From Zygnema cylindricum (lineage: Eukaryota; Streptophyta; Zygnematophyceae; Zygnematales; Zygnemataceae), in assembly GCA_037447655.1 (NCBI GenBank), contig JBBHKE010000165.1:20001-82000 (forward strand): DNA of 62,000 nucleotides, in the 5' to 3' direction. The position numbers and the translations under genes are program-made. Each line of letters opens with the position of its first letter. Position 1 is the stretch's first letter. Below the pieces are notes generated by a model that worked only from the letters and a program-made list of their open reading frames with translations, was not told where the DNA came from and did not search any database. Positions 13,401-25,227 of this stretch are shown here, piece by piece.

Positions 13401-16400
13401 CTCGCTGTCGAAATGCATTTCTTCAAGGGTAAGTTGTTTTGCTTCTTTACCAATTTTCTGTTTTCTCTTTTTTACTACTTTCTATATTTCACTTTTTTCT
13501 GTTTTGTGTGCCTGCCAAATAGCTTAGTATCATGTGGAAGTTCGACTCCCTCGACTACCAACAGAGTCTTGCACACTTCTCCTTTTCTTTTACTTTTTTT
13601 CCAAGTTATTTTTGTTTGACATTCTCTTCAATTTCATGTTTTACCAACTCCAGAGAGGACACTGACTTCCAAAAGCTTGCCTGTCATCAACCGGAGAATA
13701 ACCTTTTTCTTCCTCAGTTTTCATCTCGAGTTATTTGTGAGCCTCCCATTCAACAAGATGTAGTGTTAATGAAAAATTCTGTGATTGGTCGAGGTGGTAA
13801 ATCCAAAGAGGAACCTGTAAAAAATAAGGGAAACCGAAAAGTTGGGGCAGAAATGGAAATTGGGGAGTCGAGGAAAAAGGAGAAAATATTTTCAAAACGT
13901 GGAGAGATGGATGTGGAAAAACCTGTGGTTCAAGAAGATGGATTAAAGGAGAAAAGCAGTGTAGAAACAATCAAAGAAAGGGAGAGTAGGGAGTGTGGAG
14001 AGCCGTCGAGGGAAAGAGGGACAGCAGAAGTGATTGAAAGTGCAGTTAAACTTGGAGGACTTTTAGAGAGAATGGTAGAACTCGTCTTAAAATTTCAAGG
14101 TAGGAAAAATGTACAAGAGACGAGCTTGGGAATTTTGCGTTTACTACTCACGCATATGGAATCGACAAAAGCCTCTCAATTGTAAGCTCTCAAAGACTAT
14201 GTCTCTGTCTCAGTTTTATGTCTGTTTTTTCAGTTCTTCTGGTACTAAGAGATATTTTGGATGTTTTTGTTTTGTTTTGTGCCTATCTTTCAGTTTTTTT
14301 GGTTCTAAGCGTATATTTTGTATGCTTCTGGTTGTTCTTCCAAAAAGTAAAATATTATTGGAGAATATCCAAGAAAATTTTGTATCATTTGGTCTAGTTT
14401 CATGTCTGCTTTTCCAGTTATTTTAGTTTTGAGACAATATTTTGTAAGTTTTTATATCGCTTTATGCCTGTCTATCCAGTTTTTTGGTTCTTAGAGTACA
14501 GTTTGCATGTTTTTGTGTAGGTTTATGTCATTTTTCCAGTTTTTTTGGTTCTTAGAGTGTGTTTCGTTCAACTTTAGGATTGCCTCTGGGATGTTGTGTC
14601 AAAGCTCATGTATGGGAAGTAAAGGATTGGACAAATTTCTGAAGGATTGACCAAATTTCTGAAGGATTGGCCAAATTTCTGAAGGATTGACCAAATTTCT
14701 GAAAGATTGACCAAATTTTTGGAAGGATTCAGGTTTAGAATCTTGATAAGAGAAAAGGTTTTGGTTAAACACCTCAATGATTCACAGTCACCGAGTCTTC
14801 AACAGGAGGCTCTTCGACTTATTTTCTTTCTCCTACAATTTGAGCGTAAAAGTGAGTTGAGAAATTTCGATTTATTTTGGATTTCCTACAATTTAAGTGT
14901 AAATCTGAGTTTGAGATTTTTTTGTTTTTACTACAATGCGAGTGTAAATGTGAGTTGAAAAATTATGCAGAGAGACCTCAAAAACAGTTAAAAAAACACA
15001 GAAAAGCTCATGAATGGCCAGCATTTCATTTATATATTGTAGGAGATGTGTTTTTGTCAACAAAATGGATTTTCAATGATAATATGATGGTGTGTATGTT
15101 GGTGTATATGAAAATCATGTGAACTTGAGGATAATGGTGTGGATACTTTTTTTGAGCAGGAATTTATAGAAAAATTCAAAATGATTTAGAAAAGTCGAAA
15201 TAGATTTAGAAAGTTAAAAAAGGATTTAGAAAGTTCAAACAAGGAATGATTTAGAAATTCATATAATTAAATTCTGGCTAATTTGAAAATGTGGGTGCCA
15301 CTTCAAAGGAAGTGTAAAAATATAATGTGGGAAAGAGAGTAGAGAAGAAGTGAGAGTTGGAAAGGGGGAGGGGGAGGCCCAGTGAGGGATAGAGAATAGG
15401 AGAGGGAGAGAAAAAAGTTAGAGCAAGGTGGTAGGGATAGCTGGAGAGTGTGGGAGGCTAAATCTGTATTATTGTTTTGTTTATATTGGGATGGGTTGTA
15501 TGAGCAGATGTTTCATTGTCAGTTTGGGCGGAGGGAGAGAGTCAGAAAGCTGGTGGGACTGTTGGAAAAGGAGAGAACAGTGAGAAAATGGAGGTTTTGG
15601 GCCGAGTAATGAATTGTTTGGACTACCCGGGACATTTTGTGGAGGTGAGACTTAATTTTTCCTCAGTTGTGAATTTATAAAAGGTAGAAACACTTTTAAC
15701 TCTTCTGTCCCGGTGCAGAAGTATGATTACAGAAAGTGGAGAAATGGAAATTTTGACTGATTGCTTGAAATTGCTCTAAATTGCTTGAAATTGCCGTTTG
15801 GGTAAAAAGACATCTTAACCGAGAAAATGTCGGTGGTTGTTTTTTCTTGTGTTTTTTACTGTGTTTTTTATGATGATTTTTGCAGGACAATCAAGTACGA
15901 CTAGAGGCAATTCGAATTATTTCTTATGTTGCAGATTTGGGCGATATGTCGTCAAAGGCTTTTTTGGGAATTACTGAAGAGAGATCAAATTTATCGGAAA
16001 CTGTTAGGAAGGAGGGTGGATTTGTTAATCAGATGAGTTCTGAAGATGGTGGGATTCCTTTGGTAACTACCAACCAGGAAAGAAGTCCAGATGGGGAAAA
16101 AAAAACGAAAAAAGAAAAGTTGGGAATCAAGTTAGTTAAACTGATTGACAAGGAACAATGTATGGAGTCAACACAAGTTGACGAGGGTAATGATTGCAGG
16201 TGAGTGCAAAAAAACCAAAAAAACTGAAGAAAAACTAAATAACTTCTAAACAAACAAAACCCCAAATAAATTTGAAAAGAAACAAAACCAAAACAAAACT
16301 TCAAACAAACAAAATCAAATAAAACAAAGCAAACTTCAAACTCCAAAACAATCAAACAAACAAACAAACAAACTCCGAACTTTGTCGGATTGGTGCACAA

Positions 16401-17002
16401 CGAGGTTTTTTAAAGCAAGAGTCATTCAAAATGGACAAGAAGTTGCCAGATTTATGCCTATAAGGCTTTTATTTATGCGGGGAATGATAAAAAACTTGCC
16501 AAATTGTATTATTGGTCTTTATTACGCAATAATGATGCAGAAAAGACAAACTTATTGTCAAAATTGAATCACGATGAGGCTCGTTACATGAGGGTCATTC
16601 AGAAAAGACAAACAACTTGGGTTCATTGGTTTTGGGTTCATTAAGTTTTCTGCGTGAAGGTGCACATATTGAAGATAGCTTCTGGAGTTGTCATGGACAA
16701 TAGGTGGATAGAAATTCCATTTTTTTCCTTTAAACTTTATTTGTTTGAATGTTTTGCGTGCCAGGAACCATACATTGAGAGAATTGATTATAGCTCTTTC
16801 TCACCTTTCATCGGATCCGGAAAATGCGTCAAAATTTTGGTCAGATATTAGAACAGATCGCAAATTGCTATTTCTGTGTGTGGACGTTGCAAACCGGGTT
16901 TTGAGTCGACTTGAGCAAGACATTTTTGACTTTAAAACGTCTAATAAGTTGATGCAAATGATTCGAAATTTTAAGCATTCTGCTTTATCATACTTGAAGT
17001 AG
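7443..17002 (+). CDS. ATRIP/SUV2-like DNA damage checkpoint protein
   Basis: ATRIP binds RPA-coated single-stranded DNA and recruits ATR kinase; the plant member is SUV2. Fifteen exons join in phase: 7443-7670, 8086-8670, 10003-10074, 10430-10483, 10719-10834, 10996-11408, 12114-12136, 12496-12942, 13059-13118, 13343-13428, 13654-14181, 14733-14851, 15508-15644, 15886-16199, 16765-17002. The total is 3420 bases, 1139 aa plus stop. The N-terminus has the acidic segment DDPDDWDLELLDRIILRAEE typical of plant ATRIP; exons 2-5 form a coiled coil (LRNELKMVRETLAERDG, ADLQREVERLHTQL); the C-terminal half is helical and repeat-like, with LSHLSSDPENASKFWSDI near the end. It is longer than the usual 600-800 aa of the family, mainly through charged insertions. 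Exon 10 is the least certain: its acceptor (13341-13342) lacks a pyrimidine tract. No kinase or other enzymatic motif is visible. Confidence 0.68.
7656..7825 (+). repeat. tandem copy of the ATRIP-like exon 1 donor
   Basis: CAGGTAAGCAAAACACTTGC at 7668 is repeated 88 bases on as CAGGTAAGCGAACACTTGTA, with downstream similarity (CTCCTGATGCATGCA against CTCCTCGTGCATTTT) for about 65 bases. The second copy keeps a perfect GTAAGC donor. Confidence 0.85.
9729..9950. mobile_element. MITE, TACACCGTG family, in ATRIP-like intron 2
   Basis: The left end TACACCGTGAATTGC is intact. The inner left arm has TTTAAGCACGGTTTTC, the inner right arm GTGTGCATGGAGAAAA then TTTAAGTGCCGAAAAA, and the right tip is degraded. 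The CCGATTGG motif sits centrally. About 220 bp, non-coding. Confidence 0.7.
12114..12136 (+). other. 23-nt microexon of the ATRIP-like gene
   Basis: Exon 6 ends with one leftover base and exon 8 opens in phase 0. This segment, flanked by a CAG acceptor and a GTAGGT donor, supplies exactly 23 bases and encodes GQGTAPES across the junction. Without it the frame hits a stop soon after exon 8 begins. Confidence 0.6.
14200..14732 (+). repeat. two intronic minisatellites in ATRIP-like intron 11
   Basis: From 14200 to 14570 a degenerate unit of roughly 60-90 bases recurs about five times; each has a core like TTTTTTGGTTCTAAG preceded by TATGTCTG-type sequence. From 14635 to 14730 a 20-21 base unit built on GGATTGACCAAATTTCTGAA is repeated five times and runs directly into the exon 12 acceptor. 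Confidence 0.8.
14829..14960 (+). repeat. three copies of the ATRIP-like exon 12 donor edge
   Basis: The exon end CCTACAATTTGAGCGTAAAA with GTGAGTTGAG is followed at about 53- and 46-base steps by CCTACAATTTAAGTGTAAAT and CTACAATGCGAGTGTAAAT. The third copy again keeps GTGAGTTGA. Confidence 0.85.
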
Positions 17003-19116
17003 AGCATTTTAACGTAGCATTTTTCTCGCTTCGTATTTTGCTTAGTAACATTCATTCGTCCGATGTCGGATATATAAACAAATTTTGCGGTATTCGTTTA
17101 TTCCCTTCATTCTTTTCATAGTTTTAGTTCACTATCCTCACATCATTGTTTGTCCTCCAAGTTGATGTCTCGAATTCTTTTAACATGGTGGACCGACCAG
17201 TATTTTTTTTAGAGCTTAGTCTTCCCATCCTTCATTTTATACCACACTAATTCAGCGATACTGTTCGATGGAGATATCCAATAGGCTTTCTCTCCCTCAT
17301 CCACTCTTACTTTGTCTCTTGCTTGTGTGACTTGTGTGACGGATCCTACCGACCCTTGGAGCTCGACGGTGTTTGTGTTTTGCTTCGTTGCTCACATGGT
17401 GGCGAGATGAATGAGGCACATGACACTGTTTGAGACAATATCATGACTTTTGAATCGAACAATGCCGTTACTAATAATTTGGAAGTGGGATACTCGGTTC
17501 AATGCTTGATCTCACATAATGTTCCTTTGCGCCAGATTGGTTGTTGTCTTTTGGATGGTGCTCGGCGAGTTTTCCGAGAAATTGTTATGGTGAAACCTGA
17601 CTCTCTTCCGACAAATTTTTAGACTCGATATGTTGGGTTGTCGAGATGATGTTTGGGCGTGAGTGCGGGTAATTCTAAGTATCTGTAAGTCAATTCAGTG
17701 TGCGTGTGTGTGCGCGAAAAGGCATGTAAATGCATGTAAGTGCATATTCCTTATGGTGGTCAAGATGTTTAGTTTCCCTTGTCGTTTTTCATTTCCATGT
17801 ACTCAAATTGTGTACCATCACGAACTTAAAGTAATCTTGTTATACGCATTGTAAAAAGAACCTCCTGTACTCATGGTCGATGATAGCGCGAGAGGAAGGA
17901 ACTTGGAGCCCTCCACCTTCTATATTTATGACCTCTTACTGAGCGCAATTTTATGTGGCTTTACAATGTGTCTGGGAGTCCATCTTTTTTTCTTTCTACA
18001 CCGTGTCTCGCTTAGTACCAAAGTTTTTTCCGGTCTTTAAACTCAATATTCTCCGTGCACACTCGGTATCAATCCAACGATACCGATGGAAAGGTAAGAT
18101 TCTTGCATTCCGATTGGTGGTCTTTAAATGAAAATTGGAGGAATGTGCACAGAAAAAAGGTGGTTCAAGTGGGAAAAAAAACATGAACACGAATGAATAT
18201 ACATGATGTAAGGATTGCTGACGTGTTTCAAACCTCCGTGGTTGGATCAACAATCGATCAGATTTTCAATTTACGGTGGTTTTTTAGGTTTTTTTAGGGA
18301 TTTTTAGGCTTTTTTAGGTTTTTTAGGTTTTTCTAGCGAATTTGCCAGGACTTTCAAAACCATAGAAATCAACTTTTTTAGGATGATCTGGTATGTATTC
18401 TCCTTAAAAAAAAATAAAGGGGTTTACTTTACAAGAATAAAGGGATTTTCTTTACAAGAATCTCAAATATATGTATTTTCTTCGGTATAATGCCCATCAT
18501 TATTTGTGTTACGGACTTATTAGTGTTAATGCGGGATTAGAATACGTAAAGCTAATTTGTTATAATACTAAACTAGTACGCGGAGACTTGAGAGATTGTA
18601 GTCCACTCCCTTAAATAGAGTTGTTAACACTATTTTATGATTTTGGGCCAAAAAAAGTCTCGATCGAATTAATTCTATTAGCTCTAATAACAAAGGAGCA
18701 TTGTATTGTTTCTACTTGTCTCACAAAAGAAATACTAACAATAAGAAAAAAAATGAGACCCAGAAACGAGAACAGAAGATAATAACTTCACATCATCCAA
18801 GAACCTTAACCAAATGATTTTTTCACAGATTTAAAATCCCAAGTCAAAAAAAGTTATGTAAATTTATCAAGAGTAAATGAGGTGTATTTTCCTTCCTCCC
18901 AATTCATCCTAAACTCTGAAAACTCGTGAAGATATATACAAAAACGGATAAAAAAAGACTTTTCCTAATTTTAAAGAAGAAAATCCTATTCTTAGTCCAA
19001 GTCCTAATTTTGGTCTATCTAATTTTCGTTCCTGACTACATCTTTACGTGTCTAATTTTATATCTATTCTGTTTACGACTCTTTCTCATATAAACACTTC
19101 ATCATGTGTAATAGTG
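17003..19116. other. intergenic region, ATRIP-like gene to SDR gene
   Basis: No gene is supported. The stretch holds a MITE-like element (17997-18210), a short run of TTTTTTAGG units (18275-18335) and a second set of inverted-repeat remnants near 18560-18700. The two flanking genes converge here, so both 3' UTRs lie within it. Confidence 0.6.
17997..18210. mobile_element. MITE, TACACCGTG family, decayed
   Basis: The left end reads TACACCGTGTCTCGCTTAG and the right end is its diverged complement ending ATGATGTA. The inner arms carry the family's CTCCGTGCACAC and GTGCACAG blocks and the CCGATTGG motif. About 214 bp; no coding capacity. Confidence 0.6.
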
Positions 19117-22100
19117 TCAATTAGAGGGAGATAAACTCTCAACAGTTTTCACGGAAATTTTTATTTTGCCCGTCTCCTTCAACCATACCAACGTGTCCTT
19201 CATTCCTTCGTTTAAACTCCGGAATTCGTATCCGAGTTCAAATTTTGTCGCGTCACATGTGTATGCCCAATCGTGTTTAAACGCGTTTACTGACTGCATT
19301 GTTGATGCCACGACAAAAAATGACAAATAANNNNNNNNNNNNNNNNNNNNNNNNNNNNNNNNNNNNNNNNNNNNNNNNNNNNNNNNNNNNNNNNNNNNNN
19401 NNNNNNNNNNNNNNNNNNNNNNNNNNNNNNNNNNNNNNNNNNNNNNNNNNNNNNNNNNNNNNNNNNNNNNNNNNNNNNNNNNNNNNNNNNNNNNNNNNNN
19501 NNNNNNNNNNNNNNNNNNNNNNNNNNNNNNNNNNNNNNNNNNNNNNNNNNNNNNNNNNNNNNNNNNNNNNNNNNNNNNNNNNNNNNNNNNNNNNNNNNNN
19601 NNNNNNNNNNNNNNNNNNNNNNNNNNNNNNNNNNNNNNGGGAGGGGGAGGGAGAGGGAGAGGGAGAGGGACAGGGAGAGGGAGGGAGTGGGAGAGGGAAA
19701 GTGGAAGGGAGAGGGAGAGGGACAGGGAGAGGGAGAGGGAGAGGGAGGGGGAGGGAGAGGGAGAGGGAGGGGGAGGTAGAGTGAGAGGGAGAGGGAGATA
19801 GAGCGAGAGAGCGCGAGAGAGAGTGAGGGAGAGAAGAGTTTGAACTTGGTAAAAAACAGTGGAGGGAGAGGAACAAATAAAAAAGCAATAAGAGTTCCAA
19901 ATCTGTTTAAATTTAAAAAGGAATAAAATTTAAGGAGATTTAAGAAAAAAAGGAACTTTAGTACATAGTCCTTTTTTTTATGGAGATAATTTTATTAATA
20001 TTCTTGTTTTTAATTACAAAAGATAAAGAATTCATTCGAAGAAATGATGCAAAAAAAAGAATTTCAAAAAATAATAATTAAGACGATTAACTCAAATTCT
20101 CAATAGAAAACAAAAAAAAATAAACAATGAAAAAAATAATAATCAAAATAAGATAAACTCAAAATCTCAATTGAAAAGGAAAAAAAATATATATATATAT
20201 TTCCAAACTTTGACATGATAACAATATAGACACCAATATATTCAAACTCAAAACGGTACAAAATATGAAAAAGAAGGAAATTAAAGAAGTGTGGAGGAAA
20301 GGAGACAAGAATATTATATTTCAAAAACTCAAAGAAGTTACAAATCGAATGAAAAGAAAACCACATTTCTCCCCATATCCTAATCATTATAATTCTATAT
20401 AATCTTTTTCAGTTAACCCTAATTTCAAATCCTAAAGTGATACCCTAATCTCAAATAAAAATGCCAATTAAAATATCCTTAAATATGTCAGCAAATAGAA
20501 CTAACAGAAAGCTAAAAATTGGAACTAAAAAAAATCCACACCAATAATGGTCTAAGGAAATGAAACCCTAAATTACCCATTTATGCTTCGATAAAAAAGC
20601 ATAAATACACTAATATATAAGTCAATTTGATAAAAAGACAAAAGTTTAACACGAGCCTTCTCTCCTCACAAAATTTGTCCAAAGGTCTATACATATAAAA
20701 AAAAAAAAAAAAAGACCAACCAAATCTGAAATAATAAAAACTAACAGAAACTTAAAAATGCACAATTCCCCAAATTATAATCCTAAAATGATCGCCGGTC
20801 GCATAAACTGAGTTAATGGAGGGGAAGAAAGAAAGACAAAGAACTAACGCCTTTTTGTTAAATCCACACTCAAAGTGCGAAACATTGACCTTTTCACAAA
20901 CATTAATGTCATCTCTTGTCACCAACTCTCTCTTTTTTCTTCTCCCTGTCCCTCCCTCTCTCCCTCTCCTTCCCTCAACGCCCATACTCGTGTGCAATTG
21001 TTCGTTGCGAGCCATTGCGCCCGCTCTCTCTCTCTCTCCCTCCCTCCCTCCCTCCCTCCCTCCCTCCCTCTCTCTCTCCCCTCTATCTATTGAATGAGGG
21101 GATGGTGTGGAAGGAGGAAGAAAGCCTGAAAGGGATCGTGTGAGAGTAGATGTAGGCAAGGAAAGCAGTTTGGGAGGGAGGATGACTGAAAGTGGATCGG
21201 AGGAGGCATCGGAGGAGGCAGAGGCAATGGGGAAAAATGATGGGGAGGGAGGAGAAGTGGAAGGAGGTGAAGGAAGAATGGCATCATGAAGTTTGAGAAG
21301 TAGTGGCATTTCGTTGAAGGTGACGTCACGACTGAGGACAACTTGACGTTCCTTCGTTAACCAGATGCGGTATGCCTTAGATTCGGTGCTGTAGCCAACT
21401 AAAACGCCAGTTTTGGCGCGGCTCCGCCATTTGCCTGCCGGTGTCAAGTTTTTGATCCATGCATCACAGCCGAATATTCGAAGGTGCAAAACAACCGGTT
21501 TGGTGGCGTGCCAGGCTTCATACGGGGTAACAGGGAGCACGGAAGTTGGACAACGATTTTGAATATAATTCGCCGTAGAGACAGATTCTGCCCAAAATGT
21601 GGTGGGCAGACCAGCGTAATGCAACATGGAGCGTGCCATGTTTAGGAGAGTGCGATTATAGCGTTTTGAAACCCCATTCTGTTGAGGAGTATGGGGGGTT
21701 GTTGATTGGTGAGATATTCCGTTAGCCGCAAGAAAAGATGAAAATTCGTTGGAGAAGTATTCACCTCCGTTATCCCTACGGAGGGTTTTAATGCGACTGC
21801 ATAATGAATTCTCAACGAGGGCTTTATACTCTGTAAATTTTTGAAAGGTTTCAGATTTGCGGCGGAGGGGATAAAGGTAAGTGTATCGAGTGGCGTCGTC
21901 GATGAAAGTCACAAAATAGAGAGCACCAGTTGGACTAGGGGTAGACATGGGACCACAGAGGTCAGAATGAACTAATTGGAGTGGAGTGGAGGTTTTTGAA
22001 GTACTAGAGGGAAATGAGGGTCTGGATAATTTTCCCTCAATGCATCCGGAACAGAAAACTAACTTTTTTTCAGTGAATGGTTCCAAGCCGGTGACAAGAC

Positions 22101-25100
22101 CGGTGTTGAGTTGGTGGAGGCCAGATTGTGATGATGCCAGAGGAGTAGCAATGTTGGCTGATCCAACGGTGGAGAAGTGACATAGGATGTATATTGATCC
22201 GGTCCTTACACCAAGTCCGACTGTACGATCAGTAGTTGAAAGGAATTTTACGTTGGTGTGGGAGAATAAAGCTGTGGCCCCTTGATGAAGGGCTGCACCG
22301 ACGGAAAATAGGTGCTTTTTGAGGCCAGGTACGAGGAGGACATGAGATAGTGTGATTGAAAGTTGTGGATCAAGATGACTGGGCGTGTGGATCTGGCCAA
22401 AGTGAGTTGCCGTAAGAGCGGCGTTGTTGCCAAGGAGAATCGGCATTGGTGGACAGAGAGGAGAAATGGTAGTAAGCCAATCCGAGCGATAGGAGAGATG
22501 GTGAGATGCACCGGAATCCACAATCCAAGAATCGGCAGATTCTGGAGAATCGAGGGGAGATGTCGTTTGTAACGCATATCCAAATTCGGAGGACGGGTGA
22601 ACGTACGGATTAACGGGAGTGGGATTTGGTAACTCCAAGTTTAGGGAATGCTGACCAGGGATGTACTGAGGGTACGGAGTGGAAGGTAACGGTAAATGGT
22701 CGGCGACTTGTGACTGGCCATATAAGGGAGTAGGGACGAATGGATTTGTCGGAGCAAAAGTAGCGTTGACTGGTGGTTGGATAGCTGCAGCCGCTGATGC
22801 TTGACCAGAATAGATACTCCGCCCAGCATTTTGTCCTCGTCCAGCTGGCCGCCCATAATGTCCTTGACGATCGTTCTCTCGCTTGAGGATCGGACATAAA
22901 TCAATGACGTGATCCGGTGCACGGCAATAACGGCAAGAGGAGTTTTTTGTGTTGCGATTGGTCGGAGGAAATGTTGCCAGAGCCGCTCCAGCGATCGGAG
23001 AAAAGTTGAATTTCGTTTCCTCGTGAACCAAACCAGCAGTTAGGGATGGGATGGTGATAGCCGTAGAGGAGTTATCGATTGAGGAAATAAAGGCCGAATA
23101 GGATGCCGGAAGACCGCCCAAGATTGCAGAAATTATGTCTTCATCGGAAACAGCAGCTCCAACAGTTTTGAGGCGTCCAGCAATAGATTTGATAGAGTTG
23201 ACGTAGATCTGAATAGATTCTGCAGGATTTTTCTGAGCAGTGTTGAGCTGGCGTCGAAGAAGTAATTTGTTCGACCAGGATTTGTTCTCATATGCAGTGG
23301 ACAGAAGTGTCCAGGCACCGTGAGCCGAGGTGGCATCACGAATGAGATCAAGTTGCGAGGGTTCAAGTGCGAGTACCAGCCTAGAGTGGGCCTCCTCATT
23401 ACGAGCGAGCCAGGCAGATTTAGCGGCGGCATCGGAAGGTTCCCCTTCGCTTCCGTTAATAACGGACCAAAGTTTTTCACGTCTAAAAAGGTGTTCAATC
23501 TGAAACTTCCATCCGTAGAAATCCATGCCATTGAATTTGGCAACGGTATTCGAACTAACGGGGAAAGGCCCATAACCTATTGAATGAGACGTCATGATAA
23601 CGGACAGAAATACAGAAAGTACAGTTAGAGAATGGTGGATGAAAATAATTGCAGAGTTAATATAAAAATTGGTATCTTTTACAATGAGGACAAAGGCTTA
23701 AATAGTGACTGAAGTTGTCACGTAGTAAAAGTCTGACAGACTAATCTACAGCCTGTAGTGATCCCGAAGGGTCACTTGGCTCTTCCTAGTATGACGAAAG
23801 GGCAAAGTGTCCTTTCGTCAAAAGAGCAAAAAAGATCTAGAATCTAAAACAAATATCTAAGTCTAAATCTAACTAAATCTAGAACAGAGGTACAAAGAGT
23901 AAATGACGTACTAAGTCATTTAAACTACGTTTGTAGCAAAGAAGAATTAGGAAGAATCCAGAATTCCAACACATACTTTATTCAAAAATGAGTAATTCCC
24001 ATTCATACTTTTTCAAAAACGGGTATTTAACCACACATACTTTTTCAACATACACTCTTCTTTCAAAATGGGTAGATTCCCATACATAGATACGCACCAA
24101 ATTACATACATACTTTTTCAAACTCGTGAAAGTCTCGACTCCAGGCCTCCACAAGTGCTGCAGTATGGATAGCTACATCACAATCCTTGCAGGCTTCCAG
24201 AACGGAGTCCAAACTGCAAACATCTCCATAGAAAACCTCTACCTCGGGAGGAAAATCTCTTTGCTTACGGCTCTTTCGCACAAGTACACGAACCTGCAAA
24301 TACGCATTCACAAATCGCACTTAATTATTAAGATCAACTCATAACAGTTTGTATAACACATGATAATCGCACTTCATTCCAGAGAAAAGTAGAGAAAGTT
24401 TGTATAGCACATGATCCAAAGAAGGATTGTTACAATAAAGTTCAGGTGAGAACACCGCCCACAACTATTAGTGTGTTACGTCAGGGCTCCTGGTCCATAA
24501 ATCACTCCAGGGTATACGATGACAAGTGGCACTCCCTCATTGGCCGATTTTCGAGCAATCCCATCTGCCATCCATTTGGTTCTTTCATATTCAGTGCAGA
24601 AATTTTGTCCTGTATGGATCTGATGTATGAGAAATAAGAAAAAAGGAAAGTAAAGGATTAATCAAACAGACAAAAAGGCTTAATTTTCTAACTTTTTTTT
24701 TGAGCCACGACAAAATTGTCTTGGTCTGTCCCTTTTCCTCCTTTTGTTTCTACTTTTTCTTTTTCATCATTTAACAATTCTTTTGTCGGCTTTACGAGCT
24801 CTTCCTTCTGCCCAAATAATTATATGCCCCTTGTAAAAGTAAAAGTTATATAACTTATTTTTTATACATAGTATCTACACCGTGAAGGACTGGTTTTTTT
24901 AACAATTTACCGAGAAAAAATAGTAAAATACCTATTCCACAAATGGTCATAAATCGTCCATGCCACCTGTATGCAATCTATAATGATGAATTTTACTCAG
25001 TAATACTAGTTTTACACTGACCACTAATAATTTCGTTACTCTTACAGCGTTCCGTGGTTCGTATCCGTTTTAGAGCTTTTTAGGTTTTTTTGGTCAATTT

Positions 25101-25195
25101 TACTTTTGTCCACACCATTTGATGTGTGACGCTTCACAAATCAGCTTTGCTCTATATCAATTCACGGTTTATACTTCACAGAAATATGTATATTT

Positions 25196-25227
<32 letters not shown>

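Noticed and set aside
13500-13560. tRNA-like pair TAGCTTAGTAT and GTTCGACTCC
   Set aside because: The spacing is too short for A and B boxes of a tRNA and no cloverleaf can be drawn.
22248-23583. Frames on the plus strand and in other minus frames across the copia element
   Set aside because: They are shadows of the 947-codon gag-pol frame.
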